A stretch of DNA of 64,000 nucleotides from Ornithinimicrobium sp. INDO-MA30-4 (lineage in GTDB: Bacteria > Actinomycetota > Actinomycetes > Actinomycetales > Dermatophilaceae): assembly GCF_021535045.1 (NCBI RefSeq), contig NZ_CP091056.1, positions 1,426,001 to 1,490,000 of the forward strand. The letters are read 5' to 3'. The notes beneath the pieces were generated by a model, which was not told where the DNA came from, ran no database searches, and worked only from the letters and a program-made list of their open reading frames with translations. The translations under genes and the position numbers were made by a program. This document shows, in pieces, positions 20,981-31,206 of the stretch. Position 1 is the stretch's first letter; every line of letters starts with the position of its first letter.

Positions 20981-22009
20981 TCAGTACTGCTCGTCCTCGG
21001 CGAACGAGGCGTCGCCGTCGTCCTCCAAGTCCTCAGTGAGGTCAGCGTTGGCGGGGTCGAATCCGGGAGGGCTGTCCTTGAGCGCGAGAGTCATCTCGGC
21101 CAGCTTCTCCTTGACCTCGTCGATCGACTTCGCACCGAAGTTGCGGATGTCGAGCAGGTCAGCCTCGCTGCGGCCAACGAGTTCACCCACGGTGTGGATG
21201 CCCTCACGCTTGAGGCAGTTATAGGAACGAACGGTGAGGTCCAGGTCTTCGATCGGCAGTGCCAAGTCCGAAGCCATGGCAGCGTCGCCGGCCGATGGGC
21301 CGATCTCGATACCTTCTGCTTCGACGTTGAGCTCACGAGCCAAGCCGAACAGCTCCACCAAGGTGGTGCCGGCCGAGGCCATGGCGTCACGCGGAGCCAT
21401 GGAGTTCTTGGTCTCGACGTCAACGACCAGGCGGTCGAAGTCGGTGCGCTGCTCCACACGGGTGGCCTCAACCTTGTAGGTCACAGCCAGCACCGGCGAG
21501 TAGATGGAGTCGACCGGGATACGGCCGATTTCCTGGTCACCGTACTTGTTCTGCGCAGCCGAGACGTAGCCACGGCCACGCTCAACGGTGAGCTCCATCT
21601 CAACCTTGCCCGAGTCGTTCAAGGTGGCGATGTGCAGATCGGGGTTGTGCACCTCAACACCGGCCGGCGGAGCAATGTCCGCGGCGGTGACGGCACCAGC
21701 ACCCTGCTTGCGCAGGTACATCACGACAGGCTCGTCGTGCTCGCTGGAAACAACCAGGCCCTTCAGGTTCAAGATGATCTCGGTGACGTCTTCCTTGACA
21801 CCGGGGATCGTCGAGAACTCGTGCAGCACGCCGTCAATGCGGATGCTGGTCAATGACGCACCGGGGATGCTCGAAAGCAAGGTGCGACGAAGGGAGTTAC
21901 CAAGGGTGTATCCGAAGCCGGGCTCCAAAGGCTCAATCGAGAACCTGGAACGGGACTCCGAGATGACCTCCTCGGAGAGGGCGGGACGCTGTGCAATCAG
22001 CACGTTCAA
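20981..22009 (-). CDS. rpoA: DNA-directed RNA polymerase subunit alpha
   Basis: 342 residues. The N-terminal assembly domain ([40 protein letters not shown]) is followed by the DNA- and activator-binding C-terminal domain ([39 protein letters not shown]) and an acidic tail ([16 protein letters not shown]). No frame break. A strong hairpin (22117-22159) lies between rpsD and this gene, so rpoA-rplQ output may differ from the rest of the alpha operon. Confidence 0.98.
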   Translation of the reverse strand: MNVLIAQRPALSEEVISESRSRFSIEPLEPGFGYTLGNSLRRTLLSSIPGASLTSIRIDGVLHEFSTIPGVKEDVTEIILNLKGLVVSSEHDEPVVMYLRKQGAGAVTAADIAPPAGVEVHNPDLHIATLNDSGKVEMELTVERGRGYVSAAQNKYGDQEIGRIPVDSIYSPVLAVTYKVEATRVEQRTDFDRLVVDVETKNSMAPRDAMASAGTTLVELFGLARELNVEAEGIEIGPSAGDAAMASDLALPIEDLDLTVRSYNCLKREGIHTVGELVGRSEADLLDIRNFGAKSIDEVKEKLAEMTLALKDSPPGFDPANADLTEDLEDDGDASFAEDEQY

Positions 22010-22116
22010 TTCCTTCCCACGGGCATCCGCTATATGACGCCTCGTGATGTGTGCGGCCTCAAGGGCCAGCAGGGCGAGAGCAACTCTGTCTTTGCACCTC
22101 GCCTAAGGCACGATCA

Positions 22117-22159
22117 AGCGGTATGCCGTGCGCTCACCACGAGCGCACGGCATACCGCT
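22117..22159. terminator. 19-bp perfect hairpin between rpsD and rpoA
   Basis: AGCGGTATGCCGTGCGCTC (22117-22135) is perfectly complementary to 22141-22159 around an ACCAC loop. One arm overlaps the rpsD stop codon. A T-rich tail is missing, so it may be a weak terminator or a processing/stability element. Confidence 0.65.
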
Positions 22160-22771
22160 ATGAATCAGTTCTTGAGTAAAGCTCCACAATCAGCTGCTCG
22201 GTGAGGATCGTGTCGATCTGCTCACGCGTAGGCACCTGGTGGATCAGGATCTGCAAGGAACCGGGAACAACCTTCATCCACGCGGGAATCGGGCGGTCAC
22301 CGAAGGTCTGACGAGCCAACTCGAACGGCAAGGTCTCAACGGACTGCTTGCGAACGGTGATGATGTCGTACTGGTGCACACGCTGCGACGGAACGTCGAC
22401 GCGGTGACCGTTGACCTCGAAGTGACCGTGAGTCACCAGCTGGCGAGCTGCACGACGAGTGCGAGCCAGGCCTGCGCGGTAAATCACGCTGTCCAAACGC
22501 GACTCGAGGATGATCAGCAAGTTGTGACCGGTCTGGCCGGGACGACGCGCTGCTTCCTCGTAGTAACGACGGAACTGCTTCTCCATGACGGCGTAGGTGA
22601 AGCGAGCCTTCTGCTTCTCCTGCAGCTGCGTCAGGTATTCCTTCTCCTGGCTACGGCGACGGCCGTGCTGACCCGGGGGAATGGACGCAGGTCAAAGTTC
22701 TTGTCTCCACCGACAAGGTCAACCTTGAGACGGCGGGACTTCTTGGTGATTGGTCCGGTGTAACGGCCCAT
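22158..22771 (-). CDS. rpsD: 30S ribosomal protein S4 (uS4), frame break near 22675
   Basis: Primary 16S rRNA binder. The ATG at 22771 starts MGRYTGPITKKSRRLKVDLV. One C is missing in the C run near 22675; repair gives FDLRPFPPGQHGRRRSQEKE. The S4 RNA-binding domain follows (RLDSVIYRAGLARTRRAARQ, LVTHGHFEVNGHRVDVPS). Corrected length is about 204 residues. No zinc cysteines are present in the N-terminal region, so it is the C-minus form. Confidence 0.95.
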
Positions 22772-22797
22772 AGTTCTCTACCTTTCCCTTCCGGTGC

Positions 22798-23208
22798 TCA
22801 GACTCGACGCTTCTTGGGCGGACGGACTCCGTTGTGCGCCTGGGGCGTCACGTCACTGATGGCGCCGACCTCGAGGCCAGCTGCAGTCAACGAACGGATT
22901 GCCGTCTCGCGGCCCGAACCCGGGCCCTTCACGAAGACGTCGACCTTGCGCATACCGTGCTCCATGGCGCGACGAGCGGCGGCCTCAGCAGCCAACTGTG
23001 CGGCATACGGAGTCGACTTACGCGAGCCCTTGAATCCGACCTGGCCCGACGAGGCCCAGGCGATCACAGCACCGGTGGGGTCAGTGATCGAAACGATGGT
23101 GTTGCTGAAGGTGCTCTTGATGTGAGCTTGCCCGAGGGCAATATTCTTCTTCTCTTTGCGACGCACCTTGCGGGCGCCGGCCGTGCTACGGCTCTTGGGG
23201 GCATTCAA
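22798..23208 (-). CDS. rpsK: 30S ribosomal protein S11 (uS11)
   Basis: 136 residues, intact. It has [40 protein letters not shown] and the C-terminal [17 protein letters not shown], which binds 16S rRNA near the E site. It lies 23 bases after rpsM in the alpha operon. Confidence 0.98.
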   Translation of the reverse strand: MNAPKSRSTAGARKVRRKEKKNIALGQAHIKSTFSNTIVSITDPTGAVIAWASSGQVGFKGSRKSTPYAAQLAAEAAARRAMEHGMRKVDVFVKGPGSGRETAIRSLTAAGLEVGAISDVTPQAHNGVRPPKKRRV

Positions 23209-23231
23209 ATCTCCTGACGAAGGAAGCTGGA

Positions 23232-23609
23232 TTACTTCGTGGCCTTCTTCTTGCCGGCCACGGTGCGCTTTGGTCCCTTGCGGGTACGCGCGTTGGTCTT
23301 GGTGCGCTGTCCGTGCACGGGCAAGCCGCGACGGTGACGCAAACCTTGGTAGCTGCCGATTTCCACCTTGCGGCGGATGTCAGCGGCAACCTCACGACGC
23401 AGGTCACCTTCGAGGCGGAAGTTGCCCTCAAGGTGATCACGCAGCTGCACCAGCTGCTCGTCCGTCAGGTCCTTGACGCGAATGGACGGGTCGATACCCG
23501 TCGCTGCCAAGGTCGAGTCGGCGCGGGTGCGACCCACACCGAAGATGTACGTAAGGGCAATCTCGACGCGCTTTTCACGCGGGAGGTCGACACCAATGAG
23601 ACGTGCCAT
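23232..23609 (-). CDS. rpsM: 30S ribosomal protein S13 (uS13)
   Basis: 125 residues from the ATG at 23609 ([20 protein letters not shown]). It carries the helix-two-turn-helix [20 protein letters not shown], the intersubunit-bridge region and the basic tail [20 protein letters not shown] that reaches P-site tRNA. Upstream codons are open but lack S13 similarity, hence this start. Confidence 0.97.
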   Translation of the reverse strand: MARLIGVDLPREKRVEIALTYIFGVGRTRADSTLAATGIDPSIRVKDLTDEQLVQLRDHLEGNFRLEGDLRREVAADIRRKVEIGSYQGLRHRRGLPVHGQRTKTNARTRKGPKRTVAGKKKATK

Positions 23610-23815
23610 CTGGGCGTTCTCCTCATATGTCTCGCGAAGGTCATGGAGCAACACCATTCCGTTAATCCGTGGTCAAACCACGGCGGTCCTCAGCCTTCAC
23701 ATCCGAGGGTGTCGTCCCTTTTCGGGGGGCGGGTGCTGCGATGTTCTGTTGTGTTGCGTGCGGGATACCGCGACGCGTGCTGGGCTCAACTTGCGCTAAG
23801 CCCGGCGGTGGCTGC

Positions 23816-23929
23816 TCAGCCCTGGCGCTGCTTGTGGCGCAGGTTGTCGCAGATCACCATGACTCGTCCGTTACGACGAATCACCTTGCACTTGTCGCAG
23901 ATCTTCTTGACGCTGGGCTGAACCTTCAT
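23816..23929 (-). CDS. rpmJ: 50S ribosomal protein L36 (bL36), zinc-binding form
   Basis: 37 residues from the ATG at 23929: [20 protein letters not shown] and then [17 protein letters not shown]. Cys11, Cys14, Cys27 and His32 form the zinc site. It lies between infA and rpsM. The 206 bases between it and rpsM hold only a short CCGTGGT/ACCACGG hairpin. Confidence 0.96.
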   Translation of the reverse strand: MKVQPSVKKICDKCKVIRRNGRVMVICDNLRHKQRQG

Positions 23930-24005
23930 GATCCACCTGCCGTCTCTCGATCTGATAATGGTCAGGCCATACCGACACGAGTGTCAGATTGGCCGTTGTG
24001 ATGCG

Positions 24006-24227
24006 TCAGCGGTAGCGGAAGACGATGCGTCCGCGAGTCAGGTCGTACGGGCTGAGCTCCACCACAACGCGGTCCTCAGGGAGGATACGAATGTAGTGCT
24101 GACGCATCTTGCCGGAGATGTGGGCCAAAACAATGTGACCGTTTGTCAGCTCCACCCGGAAATTTGCGTTGGGAAGGGCCTCTACGACCGTTCCCTCGAT
24201 CTCAATGACGCCGTCCTTCTTCGCCAT
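24006..24227 (-). CDS. infA: Translation initiation factor IF-1
   Basis: 73 residues from the ATG at 24227 ([20 protein letters not shown]), a single OB/S1 fold with [20 protein letters not shown] and [16 protein letters not shown]. It blocks the ribosomal A site during initiation. AGGTGG-like sequence lies just before the start. It is encoded between map and rpmJ, as usual. Confidence 0.98.
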   Translation of the reverse strand: MAKKDGVIEIEGTVVEALPNANFRVELTNGHIVLAHISGKMRQHYIRILPEDRVVVELSPYDLTRGRIVFRYR

Positions 24228-24330
24228 GTCCTCCACTTTTCGTTGACTGCACACAGAATCGGCCCACAGGGGGCCGACGCACTATCCTACGGCAGGAGGG
24301 GCTATCGCCCTGATCGGTGCAGGTATGCAC

Positions 24331-25197
24331 TCAGTCAGCGAGCGGAGCGAAATCCGCGTCGAATTCGGCCAGCTTGGCAGCCCCGCCATCAACGGCGGTC
24401 AACACCCACAGCCCGGCGTCCGTGGCGGCCACGGAGTGTTCCCAGTGAGCCGCACGCGAGTTGTCAGCGGTGATCACTGTCCACTCATCGGCGAGGGTCT
24501 TGCTCTCGATGGTTCCTAGAGTGACCATCGGCTCAATGGCCAACGTGGCACCCGAGGGGATCATCGGGCTCTTCCCAGCGACCGCGTAGTTGTGCACGTT
24601 GGGGTCCATATGCATTTCACGGCCAATGCCGTGACCCACGAAGTCTTCGATGACGCCATACGCCAAATCCATACCAGTGGCCTGGCGAGCAGCCTGCGAC
24701 TCAAGCACCGAGGCTTCAACCTCTTCGCCGATCGCATGCAATCGCCCCCCGGCGCGCATCGCAGAGATGCCAGCCCACAGACTCTTTTCGGTGTCATCCA
24801 TCAGAGCCAAGTCTTGCTCTGAAGCAGCGTCCCGGCCGCCCACGATCAGGGAGATCGCGGCGTCGCCGTGCCAACCGTCGACGATGGCTCCACAGTCGAT
24901 TGACAGCAGGTCCCCTGCAGCCAACTCCCGCGACCCTGGCACCCCATGCACTATTTCCTCGTTCACCGAGAGGCAGAGCGAACCCTTGAAGCCGTAGTAG
25001 CCCAAGAACGACGGCGTTGCACCCGATGACCGAATGCTGTCCTCCCCCAAGGCATCCAACTCAGCCGTAGTCATGCCCGGCTTCACTGATTGACGCACTA
25101 ACTCCAGGGTGTGGCCCACGACGAGACCAGCGGCTCGCATCTTGATGATCTCGTCGTGGGACTTCGCCTGAATCTTCGACTTGCGCAAAAACGACAT
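24331..25197 (-). CDS. map: Type I methionine aminopeptidase
   Basis: Removes the initiator methionine. 288 residues. The five metal ligands are visible: two Asp in SIDCGAIVDGWHGDAAIS, His in FVGHGIGREMHMDPNVHNY, Glu in LAIEPMVTLG and Glu in AHWEHSVAATD. It lacks the N-terminal zinc-finger/SH3 extension of some actinobacterial Map proteins. It lies five bases after adk. No frame break. Confidence 0.96.
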   Translation of the reverse strand: MSFLRKSKIQAKSHDEIIKMRAAGLVVGHTLELVRQSVKPGMTTAELDALGEDSIRSSGATPSFLGYYGFKGSLCLSVNEEIVHGVPGSRELAAGDLLSIDCGAIVDGWHGDAAISLIVGGRDAASEQDLALMDDTEKSLWAGISAMRAGGRLHAIGEEVEASVLESQAARQATGMDLAYGVIEDFVGHGIGREMHMDPNVHNYAVAGKSPMIPSGATLAIEPMVTLGTIESKTLADEWTVITADNSRAAHWEHSVAATDAGLWVLTAVDGGAAKLAEFDADFAPLAD

Positions 25198-25202
25198 ACG
25201 GC

Positions 25203-25790
25203 TCAGTTGGTCGCTTCCGGTACGTGTGCTTCAGCGAGAACTGCATCAATGCGGTCGGTGACCTCAGAAACCTCGCCCATGCCATCTGCCTGGCACAGCA
25301 AGCCGCGCTCACGGTAGATCTTGGCCAGCGGAGCGGTCTCCTCAGCATAGAGACGCATCCGTTCCCGGATGACGTCTTCGGTGTCATCCGAACGACCCTC
25401 GACATTGGCGCGCTCCAACAGGCGCTGCACAACCTCGTCGGTGTCCACGGTCAATTCCAGGACGCAGTCCAACGCGACACCGTGGTCGCTGAGCATCTCA
25501 TCGAGTGCCTCAACCTGACCGGGGGTGCGCGGGTAGCCATCCAGCAGAAATCCCGGAAGTGCGTCTTCTTCGCCCAACCGGTCACGAACGATGGCGTTGG
25601 TGATCTCGTCCGTCACGAATCCACCGGAAGCCAAGATCTCCTTGACCTGGACACCCAACTCGGTTTCGTTCTTGATGTTCGAGCGGAAAATGTCACCAGT
25701 GGAAATGGCCGGGATGTTGTGCCGTTCGGCAATCAAGGCAGCCTGTGTGCCTTTACCTGCTCCGGGAGGGCCAAGAATCAACAAACGCAT
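25203..25790 (-). CDS. adk: Adenylate kinase (short-lid form)
   Basis: 195 residues. P-loop GPPGAGKGTQAALIAERHNI, AMP-binding STGDIFRSNIKNETELGVQV, then GFLLDGYPRTPGQVEALDE. The lid is short, as in actinobacteria, and has no zinc cysteines (LLERANVEGRSDDTEDVIRE). Start ATG 25790 overlaps the secY stop (TGATG), so the pair is translationally coupled. Confidence 0.97.
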   Translation of the reverse strand: MRLLILGPPGAGKGTQAALIAERHNIPAISTGDIFRSNIKNETELGVQVKEILASGGFVTDEITNAIVRDRLGEEDALPGFLLDGYPRTPGQVEALDEMLSDHGVALDCVLELTVDTDEVVQRLLERANVEGRSDDTEDVIRERMRLYAEETAPLAKIYRERGLLCQADGMGEVSEVTDRIDAVLAEAHVPEATN

Positions 25791-27118
25791 CAGCGGAGGA
25801 ACCCTTCGTAGTCGTGTTGCTGCAACTGAGACTCAATCTGCTTCACCGTCTGCAAACCGACGCCGACGATGATCAAGATTGACGCACCACCGAAGGGGAA
25901 GTCCGTCGAGGTGTTGAGCAGATTGAACGCGATCAAGGGGATCAGCGCAAGGCCCGCGAGATATATCGCGCCCGGCGTGGTGATCCTGGTGATCACATAA
26001 CTCAAGTACTCAGCAGTAGGACGACCTGCACGAATACCCGGTATGAACCCGCCATACTTCTTCATGTTTTCCGCTACGTCAACCGGGTCAAACGTGACCG
26101 ACACGTAGAAGAAGGTGAAGAAGATGATCAGTGCTACGTACAGCAGCATGTAGATCCAGTGCGTTTGGTTGGTGCCAAAGCCCAGGTATGTGTCGATCCA
26201 GGTCACCCAGTCCGGCGGCACGGAGCCGTCGTTCGGGCGATTGAAGCCGGCGATCAGCGTCGGCAGCGTCAGGATCGAGCTAGCAAAGATAATGGGGATC
26301 ACGTTGGCCATGTTGAGCTTCAACGGGATGTAGGTGGACGTGCCGCCATACTGACGTCGTCCGATCATCCGCTTGGCGTATTGCACCGGGATACGGCGCT
26401 GGCTCTGCTCAACGAAAACGACCATGGTCATGATCACTAGGCCGATGGCAATGACCAGCGCAAAGGTGGTCCAGCCCTTCTCAGTCCAGATAGCGCCCAA
26501 GCTCGCCGGGAAGCCAGCTGCGATGGCGGTGAAGATCAGCAGCGACATCCCGTTACCAATGCCACGCTCGGTGATCTGCTCCCCCAGCCACATGATCAGG
26601 CCGGTGCCAGCCGTCATGGTCAAAACCATGATCAGAATCGTCGCGGTGCCGTCATCGGGCATCACCGTCGTGCACGACTGAGTGCCGAACAGCGATGAAG
26701 GGTTGCGGGCAAACGTCACCAGTGTCGAGGACTGCAGAACGGCCAGACCAATCGTCAGATAACGCGTGTATTGCGTCATCTTCGCTTGACCTGACTGGCC
26801 CTCCTTTTTCAGCGCTTCAAACCGCGGAATGACTACGGTGAGCAGCTGAACAATGATGGCTGCGGTGATGTAGGGCATGATGCCGAGCGCAAAGATTGAC
26901 AACTGCAGCAACGCGCCGCCACTGAACAGGTTGGCAAAGCCAAGAGCCGTCGTCGCGCCCTGCGTAGCCGCCGCTTGGCAGGCCTCGACAAGGGTGTAGT
27001 CAATGCCGGGCGCAGGTATGTGCGATCCCAAGCGGAACAGCGCCATGATGGCGAGCGTAAACAGAATCTTCTTGCGAAGATCGGGCGTCCTAAACGCCCG
27101 CGCGAACGCGGAGAGCAC
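25790..27118 (-). CDS. secY: Protein translocase subunit SecY
   Basis: 442 residues with ten membrane spans, the channel of the Sec translocon with SecE (54987-55235) and SecG. Typical segments: FRLGSHIPAPGIDYT, FSGGALLQLSIFALGIMPYI, GIGNGMSLLIFTAIAAGFP, FFYVSVTFDPVDVAENMKKY and GGFIPGIRAGRPTAEYLS. No frame break. A strong terminator separates it from rplO, so secY-adk-map-infA probably has its own promoter between 27119 and 27205. Confidence 0.98.
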   Translation of the reverse strand: MLSAFARAFRTPDLRKKILFTLAIMALFRLGSHIPAPGIDYTLVEACQAAATQGATTALGFANLFSGGALLQLSIFALGIMPYITAAIIVQLLTVVIPRFEALKKEGQSGQAKMTQYTRYLTIGLAVLQSSTLVTFARNPSSLFGTQSCTTVMPDDGTATILIMVLTMTAGTGLIMWLGEQITERGIGNGMSLLIFTAIAAGFPASLGAIWTEKGWTTFALVIAIGLVIMTMVVFVEQSQRRIPVQYAKRMIGRRQYGGTSTYIPLKLNMANVIPIIFASSILTLPTLIAGFNRPNDGSVPPDWVTWIDTYLGFGTNQTHWIYMLLYVALIIFFTFFYVSVTFDPVDVAENMKKYGGFIPGIRAGRPTAEYLSYVITRITTPGAIYLAGLALIPLIAFNLLNTSTDFPFGGASILIIVGVGLQTVKQIESQLQQHDYEGFLR

Positions 27119-27205
27119 GTCGGATCCTCCTCGATGATCCCGATACGACTTAACCGGTCCGTGGGATCAAGCCCGGACCGGCTGACGATAACACCTTAGG
27201 GTGAC

Positions 27206-27239
27206 AAAGATGCCCCGAGCGATTGCTCGGGGCATCTTT
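27206..27239. terminator. Terminator between rplO and secY
   Basis: AAAGATGCCCCGAGC is perfectly complementary to GCTCGGGGCATCTTT (15 bp) around a GATT loop, with T-rich ends on both strands. It ends the spc series after rplO. Confidence 0.9.
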
Positions 27240-27294
27240 GCAACTCTCTGCGTCGTCACGACCACGAGGTCGCTACACGCAATGAGCTTTGAAC

Positions 27295-27780
27295 TTAGTT
27301 GGCCTCGGTCACCGAGCCACCAGCCGCGACGATAGCGTCACGAGCGGAGCCGGAGAACTTGTCGGCCGTGATGTTGATGGCAACGGTGATCTCACCGGTG
27401 CCCAACACCTTGACGGGCTGGTTCTTGCGAACGGCACCCTTGGCCACGAGGTCCGCGACGCTCACGTCACCACCGGAGGGGAACAGCTCGCTCAATGCGG
27501 ACAGGTTCACCACCTGGTAGGTGACTTTGAACGGGTTCTTGAAGCCGCGAAGCTTGGGCAGACGCATGTGCATTGGCGTCTGGCCACCTTCGAAGCCCAC
27601 GGGAACCTGGTAACGAGCCCTCGTACCCTTGGTTCCACGACCAGCGGTCTTACCCTTGCTGCCCTCACCACGACCAACACGGGTCTTGGCAGTCTTGGCA
27701 CCAGGAGCGGGACGCAGGTGGTGGACCTTCAGCGCAGGAGCGCTCTGGGCACCCTCGGGCTTGGTCTTGGCGTCAGCCAT
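27295..27780 (-). CDS. rplO: 50S ribosomal protein L15 (uL15)
   Basis: 161 residues, longer than the usual 145 because of an N-terminal extension ([19 protein letters not shown]). The core has [40 protein letters not shown] and [19 protein letters not shown]. Last gene before the internal terminator. Intact. Confidence 0.97.
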   Translation of the reverse strand: MADAKTKPEGAQSAPALKVHHLRPAPGAKTAKTRVGRGEGSKGKTAGRGTKGTRARYQVPVGFEGGQTPMHMRLPKLRGFKNPFKVTYQVVNLSALSELFPSGGDVSVADLVAKGAVRKNQPVKVLGTGEITVAINITADKFSGSARDAIVAAGGSVTEAN

Positions 27781-27782
27781 GA

Positions 27783-27962
27783 TCAGTCAACCTCCTCAAC
27801 GGTCACCAAGTGGCGAACCGTGCGGACCATTCCCCGAAATTCGGGACGGTCCTCTTTCACGACCGAGTCACCGATGCGCTTCAGGCCCAGGGACCGCAAG
27901 GTCTCCCGGTGCATGTGCTTGTTACCGATGCTCGACTTCATCTGAGTCACCTTGAGCTTCAC
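27783..27962 (-). CDS. rpmD: 50S ribosomal protein L30 (uL30)
   Basis: 59 residues from the GTG at 27962: [40 protein letters not shown] and the end [13 protein letters not shown]. The GTG overlaps the rpsE stop (GTGA), so translation is coupled. rplO starts 3 bases after its stop. Confidence 0.96.
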   Translation of the reverse strand: MKLKVTQMKSSIGNKHMHRETLRSLGLKRIGDSVVKEDRPEFRGMVRTVRHLVTVEEVD

Positions 27963-28597
27963 TTGGCACCAGCCGCCTCTGCACGAGCCTTCAGCATCGC
28001 GTGCGGTGCCACGTCCTCCAGAGCCTTGCCACGGCGAGCCGCGACAGCCTCAGGTGCCTCAAGCTCGCGAAGAGCCTGGACAGCGGCGTGAACCACATTG
28101 ATGGCGTTGTCTGAGCCGAGCGACTTACTCAACACGTCATGGATGCCAGCGGCCTCCAACACGGCGCGCACTGGGCCACCGGCGATAACACCGGTACCAG
28201 GGCTAGCCGGACGCAGGAGCACGACGCCAGCGGCACGCTCACCCTGGACGGGGTGAGGGATGGTGCCACCAATGCGTGGGACGCGGAAGAAGTTCTTCTT
28301 CGCCTCCTCGACACCCTTGGCGATTGCCGCGGGCACCTCCTTGGCCTTGCCGTAGCCGACACCCACGGTGCCGTCACCGTCGCCAACGACGACGAGAGCG
28401 GTGAAGCTAAAGCGACGACCACCCTTGACGACCTTGGACACACGGTTAATGGTGACTACGCGCTCGACGTACTGGTTGCGCTCTTCTTCGCGACCGCCGC
28501 CTCGACGGTTGTCGCGCCCGTCACGGCTGTTGCCGCCGCGACGGTCCTTGTTACCGGCGTTGTCGCCGGTACCTCGGCGCTGCTGTTCTGCAGCCAT
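27959..28597 (-). CDS. rpsE: 30S ribosomal protein S5 (uS5)
   Basis: 212 residues from the ATG at 28597 ([20 protein letters not shown]). A basic, Gly/Arg-rich N-terminal extension of about 45 residues precedes [20 protein letters not shown] and the fidelity-related core [20 protein letters not shown], followed by [20 protein letters not shown]. Intact. Confidence 0.97.
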   Translation of the reverse strand: MAAEQQRRGTGDNAGNKDRRGGNSRDGRDNRRGGGREEERNQYVERVVTINRVSKVVKGGRRFSFTALVVVGDGDGTVGVGYGKAKEVPAAIAKGVEEAKKNFFRVPRIGGTIPHPVQGERAAGVVLLRPASPGTGVIAGGPVRAVLEAAGIHDVLSKSLGSDNAINVVHAAVQALRELEAPEAVAARRGKALEDVAPHAMLKARAEAAGAK

Positions 28598-28640
28598 CAG
28601 TCGTTCCTCTCGACAGAGTCGGTCAGTGTCATCCGCGGGC

Positions 28641-29016
28641 TCACAGTGCCAACCCGCCTTCGCGGGCGCCCTCTGCGATCGCGGCGATGCGGCCGGCGTA
28701 CCGGTTTCCGCCACGGTCGAAGACAACGGCCTCGACGCCAGCAGCCTTTGCGCGGTCAGCGATAAGCTCGCCAACGCGCTTGGACTTGGCCGTCTTGTCG
28801 CCATCCATCGCTCGCAGGTCGGCTTCCATGGTGGAGGCCGATGCCAGCGTCACACCCTGCGTGTCGTCGACCAACTGGACGAAGACGTGACGCGAGGAGC
28901 GGTTGACGACCAGACGCGGGCGCTCGCCCGTGCCACTGATCTTCTTACGGAGGCGCAAGTGACGACGGCCGCGAGCCGCGTCCTTACCGCTTTGATCGCT
29001 TCACAATCATTGCCAT
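28641..29016 (-). CDS. rplR: 50S ribosomal protein L18 (uL18), frame break near 28990
   Basis: 5S rRNA-binding protein. The ATG at 29016 reads MAMIVKRSK, then one base is missing near 28990. The second frame gives [40 protein letters not shown] and the end [14 protein letters not shown]. Corrected length is about 125 residues. It lies three bases after rplF. Confidence 0.94.
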
Positions 29017-29019
29017 GGC

Positions 29020-29558
29020 TTACTTACCAGCCTTTCCGACCTTGCGGCGGATGCGCTCGTTTTCGTAGCGCACACCCTTGCCCTTGTACGGGTCGGGACG
29101 GCGCAACTTGCGGATGTTGGCAGCCACCTCGCCGACTTGCTGCTTGTCGATGCCAGACACGGAGAACCGCGTCGGACCCTCGACAGCGAACGTGATGCCC
29201 TCAGGTGCCTTCACCGGCACCGGGTGCGAGTAGCCCAACGCAAACTCAAGGTCAGAACCCTTAGCCAGAACGCGGTAACCGGTTCCGTGGATTTCCAACT
29301 TCTTGGTGTAACCGTTGGTAACGCCCTCGATCATGTTGGCGATCAGGCTGCGCGAGAGACCGTGCAACGAACGCGAGTCGCGCTCGTCGTTCGGACGGGT
29401 GACGGTGAGGACACCATCGTCGTCGCGCTCCACGCGGATGGGCTCGAAACAACGATCGAAAGCTCGCCCTTGGGGCCCTTCACGGCAACGTTTTGGCCGT
29501 CGAGGGTGACGTCGACACCGTTAGGAACGGTGATGGGAAGTCGTCCAATACGTGACAT
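29020..29558 (-). CDS. rplF: 50S ribosomal protein L6 (uL6), frame break near 29447
   Basis: N-terminus [20 protein letters not shown] and [11 protein letters not shown]; after one missing base near 29447 the frame continues [40 protein letters not shown] and [20 protein letters not shown]. About 179 residues, the normal length. It helps form the factor-binding region of the 50S subunit. Confidence 0.95.
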
Positions 29559-29576
29559 ATCTGGTCACTCCCTTCG

Positions 29577-29975
29577 TTACCAGACGTAGGCGAGGACTTC
29601 CCCACCTACGCCCTTCTCGGCTGCCTGCTTGTCGGTCAACAAGCCGGAGGAGGTGGACAGGACCGCCACGCCCAAGCCGCCCAAAACGCGGGGCAGGTTG
29701 GTGGACTTGGCATACACACGCAAACCGGGCTTCGAGATACGGCGAACGCCAGCGATTGCACGCTCACGGTTCGGGCCGTACTTCAGGTCAAGCTTCAACG
29801 TGCTACCCACTTCAGCGTCCTCAACGGACCAGCTGGCGATGTAACCCTGCTCAAGCAGGATCTCCGCAATGTGGGACTTCAACTTCGAGAACGGCATGCT
29901 GACCTCATCCTTGTGCGCCGAGTTGGCGTTCCGGATGCGAGTCAACATGTCCGCAATGGGATCAGTCATGGTCAT
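29577..29975 (-). CDS. rpsH: 30S ribosomal protein S8 (uS8)
   Basis: 132 residues: [40 protein letters not shown] and the RNA-binding C-terminus [20 protein letters not shown]. The start may be 29975 (MTMTDP) or 29969 (MTDP). In E. coli, S8 represses the spc operon by binding its own mRNA; whether that holds here is unknown. It precedes rplF. Confidence 0.96.
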   Translation of the reverse strand: MTMTDPIADMLTRIRNANSAHKDEVSMPFSKLKSHIAEILLEQGYIASWSVEDAEVGSTLKLDLKYGPNRERAIAGVRRISKPGLRVYAKSTNLPRVLGGLGVAVLSTSSGLLTDKQAAEKGVGGEVLAYVW

Positions 29976-30082
29976 GGGGCTTCAGGCCCTTCCTCATCGT
30001 GGTTTCAGTCCACTGCCGCGAGCGGCGTGGTCCGACCTGCGATGTCGTGTGGAAAGTTGGTATGTGCGGTATTGCTGTGCGA

Positions 30083-30268
30083 TTACCAGCTGGACTTGGT
30101 CACGCCCGGCAGCTGGCCGGCGTGAGCCATTTCCCGCAAGCAAATACGGCACAGGCCGAACTTCTTGTAGACCGAGTGGGGGCGACCACAGCGCTGGCAG
30201 CGCGTGTAGCCACGAACCTTGAACTTCGGCTTCTTGTTGGCCTTGTTAACGAGTGCAGTCTTCGCCAC
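30083..30268 (-). CDS. rpsN: 30S ribosomal protein S14, zinc type (uS14)
   Basis: 61 residues from the GTG at 30268 ([20 protein letters not shown]). Cys24, Cys27, Cys40 and Cys43 (TRCQRC and LCRIC) form the zinc site. This is the short zinc-dependent form placed after rplE in the spc operon. Many actinobacteria also carry a zinc-independent S14 elsewhere; none is in this window. Confidence 0.97.
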   Translation of the reverse strand: MAKTALVNKANKKPKFKVRGYTRCQRCGRPHSVYKKFGLCRICLREMAHAGQLPGVTKSSW

Positions 30269-30269
30269 G

Positions 30270-30842
30270 TCAGTTCTCCTTGAACGGGAAGCCCAGCTGA
30301 CGCAACAGCGCGCGACCCTCATCGTCGTTGGTGGCAGTGGTGACCACCGTGATGTCCATTCCGCGGACACGGTCAATCCGGTCCTGGTCGATCTCGTGGA
30401 ACATGGACTGTTCGTTGAGACCGAAGGTGTAGTTGCCACGACCGTCGAACTGCTTCGGGGACAGGCCCCGGAAGTCACGGATACGCGGCAGAGCCAAGGA
30501 CAACAGACGGTCCAGGAACTCCCACATACGGTCGCCACGCAACGTGGTGTGGGCGCCAATCGGCATACCCTCACGCAGCTTGAACTGAGCAATCGACTTG
30601 CGAGCCTTAGTCACGGCCGGCTTCTGACCGGTGATCGTGGCCAGGTCGCGAATGGCGCCTTCGATCAGCTTGCTGTCGCGAGCTGCTTCGCCGACACCCA
30701 TGTTCACGGTGACCTTGACGACTCCGGGAACCTGCATGCGGTTCGCGAAGCTGAATTCTTCAGTCAGCGCGGTAACGATCTCGTCGTTGTAGCGCTGCTT
30801 CAGACGCGGCATCGTCTTTTCGTTGTCAGTCGTCGTCATCAC
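30270..30842 (-). CDS. rplE: 50S ribosomal protein L5 (uL5)
   Basis: 190 residues. It contacts 5S rRNA and P-site tRNA. Conserved [40 protein letters not shown] and [20 protein letters not shown]. The start overlaps the rplX stop by four bases (coupled translation); rpsN begins two bases after its stop. Intact. Confidence 0.98.
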   Translation of the reverse strand: MMTTTDNEKTMPRLKQRYNDEIVTALTEEFSFANRMQVPGVVKVTVNMGVGEAARDSKLIEGAIRDLATITGQKPAVTKARKSIAQFKLREGMPIGAHTTLRGDRMWEFLDRLLSLALPRIRDFRGLSPKQFDGRGNYTFGLNEQSMFHEIDQDRIDRVRGMDITVVTTATNDDEGRALLRQLGFPFKEN

Positions 30843-31204
30843 AGGTCCTTACCCGAGCGCACGGAAACACGAGTGCGCTGCGTCTTGGTACGGCCATTGC
30901 GCTCGACCGAGTCAACGCGCGTCGACACGCGGGTCGGCTTGTTGGTCTCGGGGTCCACCACGGCCACGTTGCTCACGTGAACGGGGGCCTCGGTGACCAG
31001 CTTGCCGCCGGTGTTGACGCCGCGCTCGGCGCCGCCAGCCTTGGTGTGCTTGGTGATGCGGTTGATGCCTTCAACCAAGACACGGTTGGTCTCGGGGAAA
31101 ACTTCAATCACACGGCCCTGCTTGCCACGGTCGCCGCCCTTGGACTGACGACGTCCGGCGATGACCTGGACCAGGTCGTTCTTCTTGATCTTCATCTTCG
31201 CCAT
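30839..31204 (-). CDS. rplX: 50S ribosomal protein L24 (uL24)
   Basis: 121 residues. The KOW motif lies near the N-terminus ([20 protein letters not shown]), followed by [20 protein letters not shown]. Assembly-initiator protein of the 50S subunit. It lies two bases after rplN and overlaps rplE. Confidence 0.97.
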   Translation of the reverse strand: MAKMKIKKNDLVQVIAGRRQSKGGDRGKQGRVIEVFPETNRVLVEGINRITKHTKAGGAERGVNTGGKLVTEAPVHVSNVAVVDPETNKPTRVSTRVDSVERNGRTKTQRTRVSVRSGKDL

Positions 31205-31206
31205 GA

